Assembly (NCBI GenBank): GCA_034506255.1
Contig: JAPDPX010000002.1
Coordinates: forward strand, 444,971-508,970
Length of the DNA: 64,000 nt
Direction of reading: 5' to 3'
Origin: a candidate division KSB1 bacterium
GTDB taxonomy: Bacteria > Zhuqueibacterota > Zhuqueibacteria > Zhuqueibacterales > Zhuqueibacteraceae
The notes beneath the pieces were generated by a model, which saw only the letters and a program-made list of their open reading frames with translations, was not told the DNA's origin and searched no databases. This document shows positions 15,613-25,036 of this stretch, one piece after another (positions within the stretch are counted from its first letter, which is position 1; every line of letters begins with the position of its first letter). Position numbers and translations under genes: made by a program.

Positions 15613-17376
15613 GTGAAAACTTCCGAGCCAGCCGCCGCCCTCACCTTGCGCGGGGTTCCCGCTTCGCCGGGTATTGCGATTGGCCGGGTGTTCCTGTTCT
15701 CCGACAAAACGCCGGTGGTGGAGCGGGAACAGCTTTCCGCCGCGGAAGTGCCCCGCGAGATTGAACGGCTGCGCCAGGCGGTGCAGCGGGCGAAACAGGA
15801 AATCGAGCAGGACCACGCCATCGCGCAGGAACAGGGTGGCGAAGACGCCGCGCGGATTTTTGAAGTCCACCATCTCATCCTCGATGACGCGGACTTCCTT
15901 GCCCGCCTGGAGAATGAAATCGCCACCAACACCGTCAATGCGGCTTTCGCCTTCCAGCATCTCATGCACGAATATGTCAGCCAATTGCTCACACACAGCA
16001 CCCTTTTCAGCCATCGCGACACCGATTTCCAGGATGTGGAGCGGCGCGTGCTGCGGCATTTGCAGGGCGATCAGGGAGGATACTTGAGCAAGCTGGCCAG
16101 CGGTGCAATCGTGATCGCGGAGGACCTGCCGCCCTCGCTGGCGGTGCTGCTCAACCGCCACAACATCCGCGGTTTTGCCACCGATTTCGGCGGCGTCACC
16201 TCCCATGGCGTCATCCTGGCGCGCTCCAATGGCCTGCCCGCCGTGCTGGGCTTGCGTGAGATCACCAAACTTTGCAAGTCCGGTGACCGCGCCATCCTGG
16301 ACGGCGACGAAGGTCTTGTCTTGCTCAATCCCGATGAAGCCACGCTCAACCGCTATCAGAAGCGCCAGGCCAGGCAACTGGAGGCACGCAGCCGGTTGGG
16401 ACATTTGCGCAATTTGCCGGCCCGCACCCGCGATGGCCGCAACATCGAACTGGCGGCCAATTTGGAATTCGCCGATGAAGTCGGGCTGGTGCATGAAAAC
16501 GGTGCGCAGGGCATCGGCCTGTTCCGCACCGAGTATCTCTATCTCGACAAGCCCGAGGCCCCTTCCGAAGAGTTGCAGTTCGAAACCTACTATCGCATCG
16601 CACAGGAGGCCCGGCCGCATCCGGTCATCATTCGCACCCTGGACCTCGGCGGGGACAAATTGCCAGCCTGCATCAAGAGCGCCTCCGAGCCCAACCCCTT
16701 TCTCGGCTGGCGTGCCATTCGCATCTGTCTGGATCAACCCGAGCTGTTCAAGACGCAACTGCGCGCGATGCTGCGCGCCAATGTGCTGGGCAACATCAAA
16801 ATCCTGCTGCCCATGATCGCCGGCGTCGACGAACTCGACCGGGCTTTGGCGCTGATCGAACAGGCCAAGCGCGAGCTGGCAAAGGCCAAAAAGCCCTTCG
16901 CGCCCGACACCGAAGTGGGGGTGATGATCGAAGTGCCCGCCGCCGCGCTGATGGCGGATCAAATCGCCGAGCGTGTCTCGTTCTTGAGCATCGGCACCAA
17001 TGACCTGACGCAGTATGTCATGGCGGCCGATCGCGGCAACGCACGGGTCGCCCATCTGCTCATGGGGCTGCAGCCCGCGGTGCTGCGCCTGATTCAACAG
17101 GTGATCCACGCGGCGCACCGCCGGGGCGTTTGGGTCGGGGTGTGCGGCGAGATGGCTGCCGACCAGCTTGCCACCCTGTTGCTGGTGGGCATGGAAATCG
17201 ACGAGCTCAGCGTCAATCCCATCGAAGTGCCCAGGATCAAGAAGATCATCCGCAGCATCACTTTCCAGGAGGCGCGGGAGGTGGTGCAGCAGGTCATGGA
17301 GTTTGCCACCGCGCGCGAAATTCATGATTACCTCAAGCCCTATCTGCGGCACCGCTTCAAAGACTTGTTCGCCTGA
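15613..17376 (+). CDS. ptsI: PTS Enzyme I, phosphoenolpyruvate-protein phosphotransferase
   Basis: This 587-residue protein has the usual size and order: N-terminal HPr-binding/phosphohistidine domain with GGVTSHGVILARS (active His198), then a PEP-binding barrel with GLFRTEYLY, IRTLDLGGDK, NPFLGWRAIR, NDLTQYVMAADRGN and the C-terminal CGEMAAD cysteine. It autophosphorylates from PEP and passes phosphate to HPr, encoded just upstream. The common R-T-S-H-T-A around the active His is V-T-S-H-G-V here, a mild divergence. The start is GTG at 15613. Confidence 0.95.
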   Translation: MKTSEPAAALTLRGVPASPGIAIGRVFLFSDKTPVVEREQLSAAEVPREIERLRQAVQRAKQEIEQDHAIAQEQGGEDAARIFEVHHLILDDADFLARLENEIATNTVNAAFAFQHLMHEYVSQLLTHSTLFSHRDTDFQDVERRVLRHLQGDQGGYLSKLASGAIVIAEDLPPSLAVLLNRHNIRGFATDFGGVTSHGVILARSNGLPAVLGLREITKLCKSGDRAILDGDEGLVLLNPDEATLNRYQKRQARQLEARSRLGHLRNLPARTRDGRNIELAANLEFADEVGLVHENGAQGIGLFRTEYLYLDKPEAPSEELQFETYYRIAQEARPHPVIIRTLDLGGDKLPACIKSASEPNPFLGWRAIRICLDQPELFKTQLRAMLRANVLGNIKILLPMIAGVDELDRALALIEQAKRELAKAKKPFAPDTEVGVMIEVPAAALMADQIAERVSFLSIGTNDLTQYVMAADRGNARVAHLLMGLQPAVLRLIQQVIHAAHRRGVWVGVCGEMAADQLATLLLVGMEIDELSVNPIEVPRIKKIIRSITFQEAREVVQQVMEFATAREIHDYLKPYLRHRFKDLFA

Positions 17377-17436
17377 CCTAATTCCTTTCCCACATCTTTG
17401 GTACTGCCTCCCGGTATAATGCTTGAAGGAGTAGCC

Positions 17437-18570
17437 ATGAACTCAATGCTTTTCACGTCGGAATCGGTCACCGAAGGCCACCCCGACAAGATTGCCGATC
17501 AGATTTCCGACGCGGTGTTGGATGCCATCTTCGCGCAGGATCCCAAGGCGCGCGTGGCCTGCGAAACCTTCGTCACCACCGGCCTCGCGGTGGTGGGCGG
17601 CGAAATCACCACCGATTGTTACGTGCACATCCCCGACATCGTCCGCCAAATGATCAAAGACATCGGCTACACCAACGCCAGTTACGGCTATGACTATGAG
17701 ACCTGCGCGGTGCTCACCTCCATCGACCGGCAATCACCGGACATCGCGATGGGTGTTGACCGTGACGGTGCCGGTGACCAGGGCATGATGTTCGGCTACG
17801 CCACCAACGAAACGCCGGAGCTCATGCCCATGCCCATCCTGCTGGCGCACAAGCTCTGCCGCCGTTTGGCCGAGGCCCGCAAGCAGGGCATTATCCCCTA
17901 TCTCCGGCCGGATGGCAAGGCCCAGGTGTCCGTGCGGTACATCGACGGCAAGCCGCGCGCGGTCGAGGCGGTGGTGGTTTCCACCCAGCATCATCCGGAA
18001 GTGTCCCAGGAGCAAATTCGCGCCGACGTGATTGAAAAAGTGGTGAAGCACGTCATTCCCGCGGAAATGTTGGAAGAGGGCAAGGTGGTGTATCACATCA
18101 ACCCCACCGGCCGTTTCGTGGTGGGCGGACCGCAGGGGGATGCCGGTCTCACCGGCCGCAAGATCATCGTCGACACCTACGGCGGTTTTGGCCGGCATGG
18201 CGGTGGCGCGTTTTCCGGCAAAGACCCGACCAAGGTGGATCGTTCCGGCGCTTATGCCATGCGCCACGTGGCCAAAAACATCGTGGCCGCCGGCCTGGCG
18301 GAGCGCTGCGAGGTTCAGGTCGCCTATGCCATCGGCGTGGCGCAGCCGGTTTCAATTTGTGTGGAGACTTTCGGCACCGGCAAAACTTCGAATCAAAACC
18401 TCGAGGCACTCATCCGCAAGCATTGGGATTTGCGGCCACGCGCCATCATCGAATATTTCAAGCTGCGCCGGCCGATCTACCGCGCCACTGCCGCCTACGG
18501 CCATTTTGGCCGCGAAGGTGACGGCTTCACCTGGGAGAAGCTGGACAAGGTGGAAGAGCTGACGAAGTAA
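17437..18570 (+). CDS. metK: S-adenosylmethionine synthetase
   Basis: This 377-residue enzyme has the family motifs [17 protein letters not shown] near the N-terminus, [16 protein letters not shown] near 110 and the P-loop-like [15 protein letters not shown] near 260. It makes SAM from methionine and ATP as a cytoplasmic tetramer. The ATG at 17437 is preceded by AAGGAG at good spacing; an in-frame TTG further upstream was rejected. The space after ptsI is only 60 bases, too little for a SAM riboswitch, so regulation by that route is not supported here. Confidence 0.97.
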   Translation: MNSMLFTSESVTEGHPDKIADQISDAVLDAIFAQDPKARVACETFVTTGLAVVGGEITTDCYVHIPDIVRQMIKDIGYTNASYGYDYETCAVLTSIDRQSPDIAMGVDRDGAGDQGMMFGYATNETPELMPMPILLAHKLCRRLAEARKQGIIPYLRPDGKAQVSVRYIDGKPRAVEAVVVSTQHHPEVSQEQIRADVIEKVVKHVIPAEMLEEGKVVYHINPTGRFVVGGPQGDAGLTGRKIIVDTYGGFGRHGGGAFSGKDPTKVDRSGAYAMRHVAKNIVAAGLAERCEVQVAYAIGVAQPVSICVETFGTGKTSNQNLEALIRKHWDLRPRAIIEYFKLRRPIYRATAAYGHFGREGDGFTWEKLDKVEELTK

Positions 18571-18635
18571 CGCCTGAGAAAGGACTTGCTTGCGCCAGCC
18601 TGCGTGTGCTAAATTTTCGTGAAAATGTGCGGCGC

Positions 18636-18663
18636 GCAGGCTTGCAGCCTGCCGGCAGACAAG
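18636..18663 (+). repeat. GCAGGC/CAGACAAG dispersed repeat, copy 1
   Basis: GCAGGC-TTGCA-GCCTGC forms a hairpin followed by CGGCAGACAAG. It shares its hairpin-plus-tail layout with copies at 19002, 31101 and 40690 (minus). The flank CGTGAAAATG (18618-18627) is also shared with the 31 kb copy. Confidence 0.55.
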
Positions 18664-18757
18664 ATGGCGGCGCGACATTTTCCCCGCGATGGGTGTGCAA
18701 GCGTGTTATCCTGCCGTGCGCCCCGCCCAAACCAGGCGCCGGCTTTTGCTCCCCATC

Positions 18758-18831
18758 GGGCCCTTAGCTCAGTCGGTCAGAGCGGCGGACTCATAATCCG
18801 TTGGTCGTAGGTTCAAGTCCTACAGGGCCCA
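18758..18831 (+). tRNA. tRNA with CAT anticodon (Ile2 or elongator Met)
   Basis: A full 74-nt cloverleaf: acceptor arms GGGCCCT and AGGGCCC plus discriminator A, D-arm AGCTCAGTCGGTCAGAGC, anticodon loop CTCATAA with CAT at 18792-18794, and T-arm with GGTTCAAGTCC. CCA is not encoded. The body resembles E. coli ileX (tRNA-Ile2, where C34 becomes lysidine) more than elongator tRNA-Met, and it is not the initiator. Deciding Ile2 or Met needs a covariance model for TilS recognition. Confidence 0.93.
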
Positions 18832-18846
18832 CAGCTTGCTGTGTAG

Positions 18847-18868
18847 ACAGGTGATTGGCCTGTTTTTT
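18847..18868 (+). terminator. Terminator after the tRNA
   Basis: ACAGG-TGATTGG-CCTGT followed directly by a run of seven T starts 16 bases beyond the tRNA end. Confidence 0.6.
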
Positions 18869-19242
18869 TATTGGTTGCTTGCCTTGTGAACAGTGTCGAT
18901 TATTTCCTCGATTTGGCGCGATTGCGAGTTGCCCCGTGACGAGTTAGTCGAGCTCCTTAAGTGGCAATCCCTCCGTAACCTGCCGTAACATGCCGTGTCG
19001 CGCAGGCAGCCCTGCCTGCAGACAAGATCTCTGTGTTACGGCCCCGCAAGTAATTGAGGTATTATCGGCAGGGAGACGAATGGTATTTTCCTCCGGCAGA
19101 CAAGTTGTGCCCGGCATGACATGCAGCAACCGCGCTTCGCTCCGCGGAAGCCCGCATTGATCTGCTGCTCACACGCAACCGACGGTGCTGTGGTAATACG
19201 CAAGGCCAAGCGCCTCACCACCTCAATTCCAGCAGGCAAGTA
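18869..19242. other. Intergenic region with a nested inverted repeat
   Basis: No supported gene. It contains the nested hairpin at 18982-19042, which embeds repeat copy 2. An AGCAGG ribosome site (19231-19236) precedes the small membrane protein gene. Confidence 0.45.
18982..19042. repeat. Nested inverted repeat with embedded GCAGGC repeat copy 2
   Basis: Outer arms GCCGTAACA (18982-18990) and TGTTACGGC (19034-19042) enclose inner arms GCAGGCA (19002-19008) and TGCCTGC (19013-19019), followed by AGACAAG. TGCCGTAACA-like units occur twice before the hairpin. It may be a mobile palindromic element or a structured RNA. Confidence 0.55.
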
Positions 19243-19569
19243 TTGGACTCTGCCAAGACCCTCCTCCTCGAACTCGCCAAATGGGCGCTGGTGCTGTGGC
19301 TGCTGTCACCGCTGGCGGTGGCCATGCACGGGCCGGTGGACTTCACCCGCGTGGCGCTCGGCATCCTGCTTTTCATCCTCTTCACCGGAAAAATGCTCTA
19401 CGACACCATCATCGCGCCGGCCAGGACCCGTGCCGAGCGCAGTCCGCTGCAGGACGTGCTCGCCATGATTGGCGCCATTACGGTCATCGCCCTGGTGGTG
19501 GGCATGGTGCTGCTGTTGGTGGGGCTCTACATTATGAAACTCATCGCGAGTAGAACGCCGCCGCAATGA
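19243..19569 (+). CDS. Small integral membrane protein, unknown function
   Basis: The 108-residue protein has three hydrophobic stretches (about 10-28, 36-52, 72-98) and a short charged loop between the second and third (PARTRAERS). I recognise no family. The start is a TTG with AGCAGG at suitable spacing. Helix distribution and positive-inside charges look real rather than chance, but there is no conserved partner: the tRNA is upstream and the GldA-like gene is 334 bases downstream. Confidence 0.55.
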   Translation: MDSAKTLLLELAKWALVLWLLSPLAVAMHGPVDFTRVALGILLFILFTGKMLYDTIIAPARTRAERSPLQDVLAMIGAITVIALVVGMVLLLVGLYIMKLIASRTPPQ

Positions 19570-19903
19570 AAAGAATCTTGCATTTTTGACCAGATTTCTT
19601 ATCATTGCCAGGCTGTTTGCCTGAAGCCAGCCCCGTTTGCCCCGAATCCCACCCTTGTTATTCAAAAAATTGACGGCTTGTGGGAATGCCTTCGTGCGTG
19701 GGATGGACTTCCCGGGCGGGGATCGGCTTGGCGGGCGCGGCTGTGAAAAGGTTGCAACAATTTTCCCGGCGGCGATATGCGCGCAAAACTTTTCACCGGC
19801 CGCAACAGTCTGAAATTTTTCGAAACTTCAGACGTGGCTGCAGAACGCTCGCCTGATTATGATTTTTCGAATCATCATAAATCAAACCTAGAGGGCACAC
19901 CTT
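19570..19903. other. Intergenic region upstream of the Gld-type ABC operon
   Basis: No gene seen. The last 100 bases hold two small inverted repeats (annotated separately) that could be operator sites. Confidence 0.45.
19809..19875. promoter_or_regulatory. Two small inverted repeats before the GldA-like gene
   Basis: TCTGAA (19809-19814) pairs with TTCAGA (19827-19832), and ATGATT (19859-19864) pairs with AATCAT (19870-19875). They are AT-rich sites 30-95 bases before the ATG. Operator function is a guess from position. Confidence 0.25.
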
Positions 19904-20644
19904 ATGGCTGAAGCTGCACCGAAGATCATGATTGAAGCGAAAGGCCTGAGCAAATATTACGGGCCTTTCGTGGCGATCAAGGATATCTCTTTCGCAATCC
20001 CCCAGGGCCAGATCGTCGCCTTTCTCGGGCCCAACGGTGCCGGCAAGACCACCACCATGAAGATTCTGAGTGGTTATCTTGCCGCCAGTGAAGGGTCGGC
20101 TGCCATTGCCGGGCTGGACGTCAGCCAGGATCGCCTGGAAGTGGCCAAAAAACTGGGGTATCTGCCGGAGAACGGACCGTTGTACCAGGACATGACCCCG
20201 CTGGAATTGCTGCAGTTTTTCGCCGAAGCGCGCGGCCTGGAAGCCAGCGCTGCCAAAGAGCGCATCGCAGCGGTGAATGAGTTGTGTGCACTGCAACAGG
20301 TCATGGAAAAGCCGATCGGCAAGCTCTCCAAGGGGTATCGCCAGCGCGTCGGCCTGGCGCAGGCACTGCTGCATGATCCCGAAGTCTTGATCATGGACGA
20401 ACCCACCGCCGGACTCGATCCCAACCAAATCCGCGAATTCCGCAAAAACATCCGACATCTGGGCCGTTCCAAAACCATCCTGCTTTCCACCCACATTTTG
20501 CAGGAAGTCGAAGCGGTCGCCGATCGTGTCATCCTGGTGCACAACGGCCGCCTGGTGTACGACGGCACGCCGGCACAGTTGATGGAAGACGGCTCTCTGG
20601 AAAAGCCCTTTTATCGCCTGACCAGCAACGGCGCGGCTGCCTGA
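19904..20644 (+). CDS. ABC transporter ATP-binding protein, GldA-like
   Basis: This 246-residue ATPase has Walker [10 protein letters not shown] (about 45), signature [15 protein letters not shown] (about 142), Walker [16 protein letters not shown] (about 163) and the switch His in [11 protein letters not shown]. It resembles GldA and other ABC-2 export ATPases. It pairs with the permease fusion 106 bases downstream and the DUF4340 gene after that, a gene order seen in many phyla, including ones that do not glide. It should power export or membrane remodelling; the substrate is unknown. Confidence 0.92.
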   Translation: MAEAAPKIMIEAKGLSKYYGPFVAIKDISFAIPQGQIVAFLGPNGAGKTTTMKILSGYLAASEGSAAIAGLDVSQDRLEVAKKLGYLPENGPLYQDMTPLELLQFFAEARGLEASAAKERIAAVNELCALQQVMEKPIGKLSKGYRQRVGLAQALLHDPEVLIMDEPTAGLDPNQIREFRKNIRHLGRSKTILLSTHILQEVEAVADRVILVHNGRLVYDGTPAQLMEDGSLEKPFYRLTSNGAAA

Positions 20645-20750
20645 GTTTGCATTCCAGCCGGAGCCGGCGCGCCGGGTCTGGACTGGAACGCTGCCGCCCG
20701 CTGCGCGTGTGGCGATCACCGCAAAACCATCAAACCACAGGGTTGAACCC

Positions 20751-23438
20751 ATGAACATAAGTTGGATGCCCAAGATCAAGATCAACTGGAAAGTGGTGCA
20801 GTCGATCATGAGACGCGACCTGCGGCGCTATTTCAGCAATCCCACGGGTTACGTCTTCATCACCCTTTTCATTTTCCTGAGCGCCGCCGCCGCCTTCTGG
20901 CGCGAGCGCTTCTTCCTGAACAACCTGGCCAATCTCGACCAGCTCAACGACTTCTTTCCCTATCTGCTGCTGTTCTTCATCCCCGCGCTCACCATGGGGG
21001 TGTGGGCCAATGAGAACAAGGAGGGCACCGATGAGTTGTTGTTGACATTGCCCGCCACCGATCTGGAAATCGTGCTGGGCAAGTACCTCGCGACCTTCGG
21101 CATTTACACCGCCTCCCTGGTGCTCTCGCTCAGCCACGTCATCGTGCTCTTCTTTTTGGGCTGGCCCGATCTCGGCTTGATGTTCGGCAACTACCTGGGC
21201 TACTGGCTTATCGGTGGCGCCCTGATTGCGGTCGGCATGCTGGCCTCGCTGCTCACCGCCAACGCCACGATTGCCTTCATCGCCGGGGCGGTGTTTTGCT
21301 CCTTCTTCGTGTTCATCGAGGCGCTGGGCGGTCTTTTTGGCCAGACGGTCAAGAATTTTCTGGCGCCGCTGGGTGTGTTCGGCCACTTTGGTGATTTTTC
21401 CCGCGGCGTGATCAGCCTGAGCGGCCTGTTCTATTTCGCTTCGATTGCCGGCTTGTTTCTGTATTTGAACGTGACCCTGATCAGCCGGCGCCACTGGCCG
21501 CAGGAGGCCGATGGCTACCAGATGTCGGTGCATCACCTAGTGCGTGCGGTGGCGCTGGTGATCGCCCTGATCAGCTTCAACGCGGTGCTCAGCCGGCTGA
21601 GCCTGCGCCTGGATGTCACGGCCGAACAATTGCACTCCCTGTCGGGCGAAACCAAAGCCCTGCTCCGTGAAATTTCACCGGAGCGGCCGGTGTTGATTCA
21701 GGCCTTCCTCAGCAAGGAGGTGCCGCAGCAATATGTGCAGACGCGGCAAAACCTGCTCAGCTTCCTGCGTGAAATCGCCTCGGTGGGCGGCAATCGCGTG
21801 CAGGTGTTGATTCATGACACCGAGCCCTACACCCAGGAGGCGCGGGACGCGCGCGAGAAATTCGGCATCACGCCGGTGGAGGTGGCCAACCCCGGCAGTG
21901 CGCGTGCCAGCAGCGCGCAGGTGTTCATGGGCGTGGCCTTTACTTGCGGCGCAGTGGAGCAGGTGATTCCGTTTTTCGATGCCGGCCTGCCGGTGGAATA
22001 TGAGCTGGCACGCAGCATTCGCGTGGTGGCCCAGACACACCGCAAAAAGATCGGCATCGTCAACACCGACGCCAAGCTGTTCGGGGGCTTCGATTTTCAA
22101 ACCATGCGCAGCAATCCCGCCTGGCCGGTGGTGGACGAGCTGAAAAAGCAGTATGAAGTGGTGCAGGTGGATGCCAGCAGCGCCATTACCGACTCGCTCG
22201 ACGGCCTGCTGGTGGCGCTGCCCTCCGCGCTGCCGCAGGAAGCCATGGACAATCTCCTGCGCCGCATCGAAGCCGGCACGCCCACGCTCCTGCTGGATGA
22301 TCCGCTGCCCCTCATCAACATCGGCTTGGCGCCCTCCGAGCGTGCGGGCGCGGACATGAATCCCTTCATGCGCAACAACGCGCCGCCGCCCAAGCCCAAA
22401 GGCAACATCCAGGCTTTCATGAACAAGCTCGGCATCAACTGGAACTCGGCGCAGATCACCTGGGACACCTACAATCCGCATCCCGACCTGGCGCAGATTC
22501 CGCCGGAAATCGTGTTCGTGGGCGCGGGCAATGAGACCACGGAACCGTTCAACAAAGAGCACATCGCCAGCTCCGGCCTGCAGGAGGTGGTGCTGCTTTA
22601 TCCCGGCGGCATGTCACCTGCTTCCGGCAGCTCCTACACCATGCAGCCGTTGTTGCGCAGCGGCACGTTGTCGGGCACGCTGCATTATCAACAAATGGTG
22701 CAGCGCAGCTTCTTTGGCACCCAGCTCATCGATTCCCGGCGCTTGCGACACATCCCGGGCAACCTGGATCAAACCCTGGCGGCCTACGTGCACGGCACCA
22801 GGAAGGACAGCGCCGGCGTGGAGCGCAACCTCAAAGTCATCTTCATCGCTGATCTCGACTTCATTTCCGAGCAGTTTTTCGAGTTGCGCCGCCGCGGTTT
22901 TGAGAACCTCAATTTCGACAACGTGACCTTCTTCCTGAATTGCATGGACTTTCTGGTGGGCGACAACTCCTTCGTCACGCTGCGCAAGCGCCGGGTCAAA
23001 CACCGCACCCTGGAGACGGTGGAAGCCCGCACGCGCGCCTACATCGAGCAGCGTGTGAAGGAGGAGCAGGACGCCGAGGCGGAGGCGCAGCGCGCGCTCG
23101 ACGAGGCACAGCGCCAGCTCAATGAGAAAGTGGCGGAGATTCGCCAGCGCACCGATCTCGACGCCCAGACCAAGCAAATCATGGCGGAGAACGTGCAGCA
23201 GGTTGAAAACCGCCGGTTCGAGGTGCAAAAGGCCAACATCGAAGCCGCGAAAGAGGCCAAGATTCAGGCCAGCAAGGAGAACATGGAAACCGCGATTCAC
23301 CGCATCCAGAGCGGCATCAAAACGCTGGCGGTGCTGCTGCCGCCGGTCCCGGTTTTCGTCATGGGCGTGATGATTTTCATGCGCCGCCGCAAACGCGAGC
23401 AGGAAGGCGCAGCCGCGGCCAGAAGATTGAGGAGCTGA
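20751..23438 (+). CDS. GldF-GldG fusion: ABC-2 permease joined to a Gldg-type auxiliary domain
   Basis: About 895 residues. The first 265 form a six-helix ABC-2 permease (GldF-like; [16 protein letters not shown] near 20). Residues about 290-800 are the Gldg/ABC-auxiliary region ([27 protein letters not shown] ... in a periplasmic setting), which looks complete. A charged coiled coil (about 760-850) and a final membrane helix (about 860-880) with a basic tail follow. In Flavobacterium gldF and gldG are separate genes. The ATG at 20751 was chosen over an in-frame GTG 42 bases upstream because the permease begins right after it. Confidence 0.85.
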   Translation: MNISWMPKIKINWKVVQSIMRRDLRRYFSNPTGYVFITLFIFLSAAAAFWRERFFLNNLANLDQLNDFFPYLLLFFIPALTMGVWANENKEGTDELLLTLPATDLEIVLGKYLATFGIYTASLVLSLSHVIVLFFLGWPDLGLMFGNYLGYWLIGGALIAVGMLASLLTANATIAFIAGAVFCSFFVFIEALGGLFGQTVKNFLAPLGVFGHFGDFSRGVISLSGLFYFASIAGLFLYLNVTLISRRHWPQEADGYQMSVHHLVRAVALVIALISFNAVLSRLSLRLDVTAEQLHSLSGETKALLREISPERPVLIQAFLSKEVPQQYVQTRQNLLSFLREIASVGGNRVQVLIHDTEPYTQEARDAREKFGITPVEVANPGSARASSAQVFMGVAFTCGAVEQVIPFFDAGLPVEYELARSIRVVAQTHRKKIGIVNTDAKLFGGFDFQTMRSNPAWPVVDELKKQYEVVQVDASSAITDSLDGLLVALPSALPQEAMDNLLRRIEAGTPTLLLDDPLPLINIGLAPSERAGADMNPFMRNNAPPPKPKGNIQAFMNKLGINWNSAQITWDTYNPHPDLAQIPPEIVFVGAGNETTEPFNKEHIASSGLQEVVLLYPGGMSPASGSSYTMQPLLRSGTLSGTLHYQQMVQRSFFGTQLIDSRRLRHIPGNLDQTLAAYVHGTRKDSAGVERNLKVIFIADLDFISEQFFELRRRGFENLNFDNVTFFLNCMDFLVGDNSFVTLRKRRVKHRTLETVEARTRAYIEQRVKEEQDAEAEAQRALDEAQRQLNEKVAEIRQRTDLDAQTKQIMAENVQQVENRRFEVQKANIEAAKEAKIQASKENMETAIHRIQSGIKTLAVLLPPVPVFVMGVMIFMRRRKREQEGAAAARRLRS

Positions 23439-23439
23439 C

Positions 23440-24816
23440 ATGAACGAGAAAAAGAAAACTCTGACTTTCGTCGGCGCGGCGGCCGGTTTGCTGCTGCTGG
23501 CCTTGATCACCGCCCCGCGCCGCGTCACCCCCACGGCCTTCAACGATCAGGGCCAGCCTTTCTTCCCGGACTTCAAGGACCCGCTCGCCGCCACCTCGCT
23601 GGAGGTGATCGATTACGACGAGGCCACCGGCAGTGCGCGGCCCTTCAAAGTGCAACTGAAGGACGGCAAGTGGACCATCCCCTCGCACCACAACTATCCG
23701 GCGGATGGCAAGGATCGTCTGGCGAAAACCGCCGCGGCAGTGATCGACATTCGCAAGGATGATTTCCGCTCCGACAACATCAGCGATCATGAAGCCTGTG
23801 GTGTCGTCGATCCCCTGGATGAAAAGGCGGTCAGCCTGAAGGGCCGCGGCAAGCGGGTCACCCTCAAGGGCGCGAGCGAGCAGGTGCTGGCGGATTTCAT
23901 CATCGGAAAGCCCGTCGAGGGCCGTGACGGCTTCCGCTTCGTGCGCGTGCCCGGCCAAAAGCGCGTCTATGCCGTGCGCATGAACATCGACATCTCCACC
24001 AAGTTCAGCGACTGGATCGAGTCCGATCTCCTGCAAGTCAACCGGGATGACATCAAGCAGGTCGTGCTCAGGGATTATTCCATCGACGAGCGCCGCGGTC
24101 TGGTCAACCAGCGTGACGTGCTCGTGCTGGACAAGAAGGACAACGACTGGGTGGCGAACAACATGCGCAGCAACGAGGAAGTGGACAAGACCAAGATGAA
24201 CGACTTCCTCACCGCGCTGGACGGCCTGTCCATCGTGGGGGTGCGGCTGAAACCGGCCGGCCTGTCGCAGAGCCTGGAAAAAGCCAGTTCCGGCGTGATG
24301 CTTTCGCAGGCCGACATGCTCTCGCTGCAGAGCAAGGGCTACTACTTCACCCCCAGCGGCCAGTTGCTTTCCAATGAAGGCGAACTGCAGGCGACCACCA
24401 AGGACGGCGTGATCTACACGCTGCGCTTCGGTGAAGTGGTTTACGGCCAGGGCGAGGCGGTCACCGCCGGCATCGATTCCCTCACCAACCAACCGGCCAG
24501 CGGTCCGGGTGAGAACCGGTATCTCTTCATCACCACCAGTTTCGACCCCAAGCTGTTGCCGCCGGAACCCAGGAAGCCGCGCAACACCGACTTCGCCAAC
24601 AAGCCCGACAGTTTGTGGACCGACGCGGATCGCGAGAACAAACGGCTGCAGGATGAATATGACGAGTGGCAAAAGAAGATGGACAAGGGCCGCAATCTCT
24701 CCAACGATCTCAATGCCCGCTTCGCGAAGTGGTATTATGTCATCTCGGCCGCCAGCTTCGACAAGCTGCACCTCAGCCGCAAGGACCTGGTGAAGCCCAA
24801 AAGCAAAACCAGTTGA
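23440..24816 (+). CDS. DUF4340-containing membrane-anchored protein
   Basis: This 458-residue protein has one N-terminal membrane helix (about 8-26) and a large extracytoplasmic part with two related halves, typical of DUF4340 proteins (FKVQLKDGKWTIPS near 69, followed by LADFIIGKPVEGRDGFRFVRV near 150). The ATG lies one base after the fusion permease stop, so the two are translationally linked. DUF4340 proteins almost always accompany GldA/F/G-type ABC genes and probably act as a periplasmic component. The molecular role is not known. Confidence 0.85.
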   Translation: MNEKKKTLTFVGAAAGLLLLALITAPRRVTPTAFNDQGQPFFPDFKDPLAATSLEVIDYDEATGSARPFKVQLKDGKWTIPSHHNYPADGKDRLAKTAAAVIDIRKDDFRSDNISDHEACGVVDPLDEKAVSLKGRGKRVTLKGASEQVLADFIIGKPVEGRDGFRFVRVPGQKRVYAVRMNIDISTKFSDWIESDLLQVNRDDIKQVVLRDYSIDERRGLVNQRDVLVLDKKDNDWVANNMRSNEEVDKTKMNDFLTALDGLSIVGVRLKPAGLSQSLEKASSGVMLSQADMLSLQSKGYYFTPSGQLLSNEGELQATTKDGVIYTLRFGEVVYGQGEAVTAGIDSLTNQPASGPGENRYLFITTSFDPKLLPPEPRKPRNTDFANKPDSLWTDADRENKRLQDEYDEWQKKMDKGRNLSNDLNARFAKWYYVISAASFDKLHLSRKDLVKPKSKTS

Positions 24817-25036
24817 GCCGCCGTTTCCGGGCGCGGCCGTTTTCGCCCGCGGCAACCGGAAGGCGCCGGGGAAATTTCCGCTTTCCATTCTCCGGGGAAT
24901 TTCCGATGCTGCGGGCGAATTTGTTTTCAGACAAAATCACCGGCAGCAGCTCACGGCCGCTGATCCCCCGCCCTGCGCGCTGCAGGCAGGAAAGCCGGAG
25001 TTCACGCCGCCGCCGACCTTTGGAAGGGAGCACGTC

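Noticed and set aside
15361..17352. A 663-residue frame antisense to ptsH and ptsI
   Set aside because: It is explained by GC skew of the real genes opposite; no motif or ribosome site supports it.
17415..17420. TATAAT before metK as a promoter
   Set aside because: No -35-like hexamer lies at suitable spacing; it may be chance in the short gap after ptsI.
17377..17436. SAM riboswitch before metK
   Set aside because: Only 60 bases are available after the ptsI stop and no four-way junction pattern is visible.
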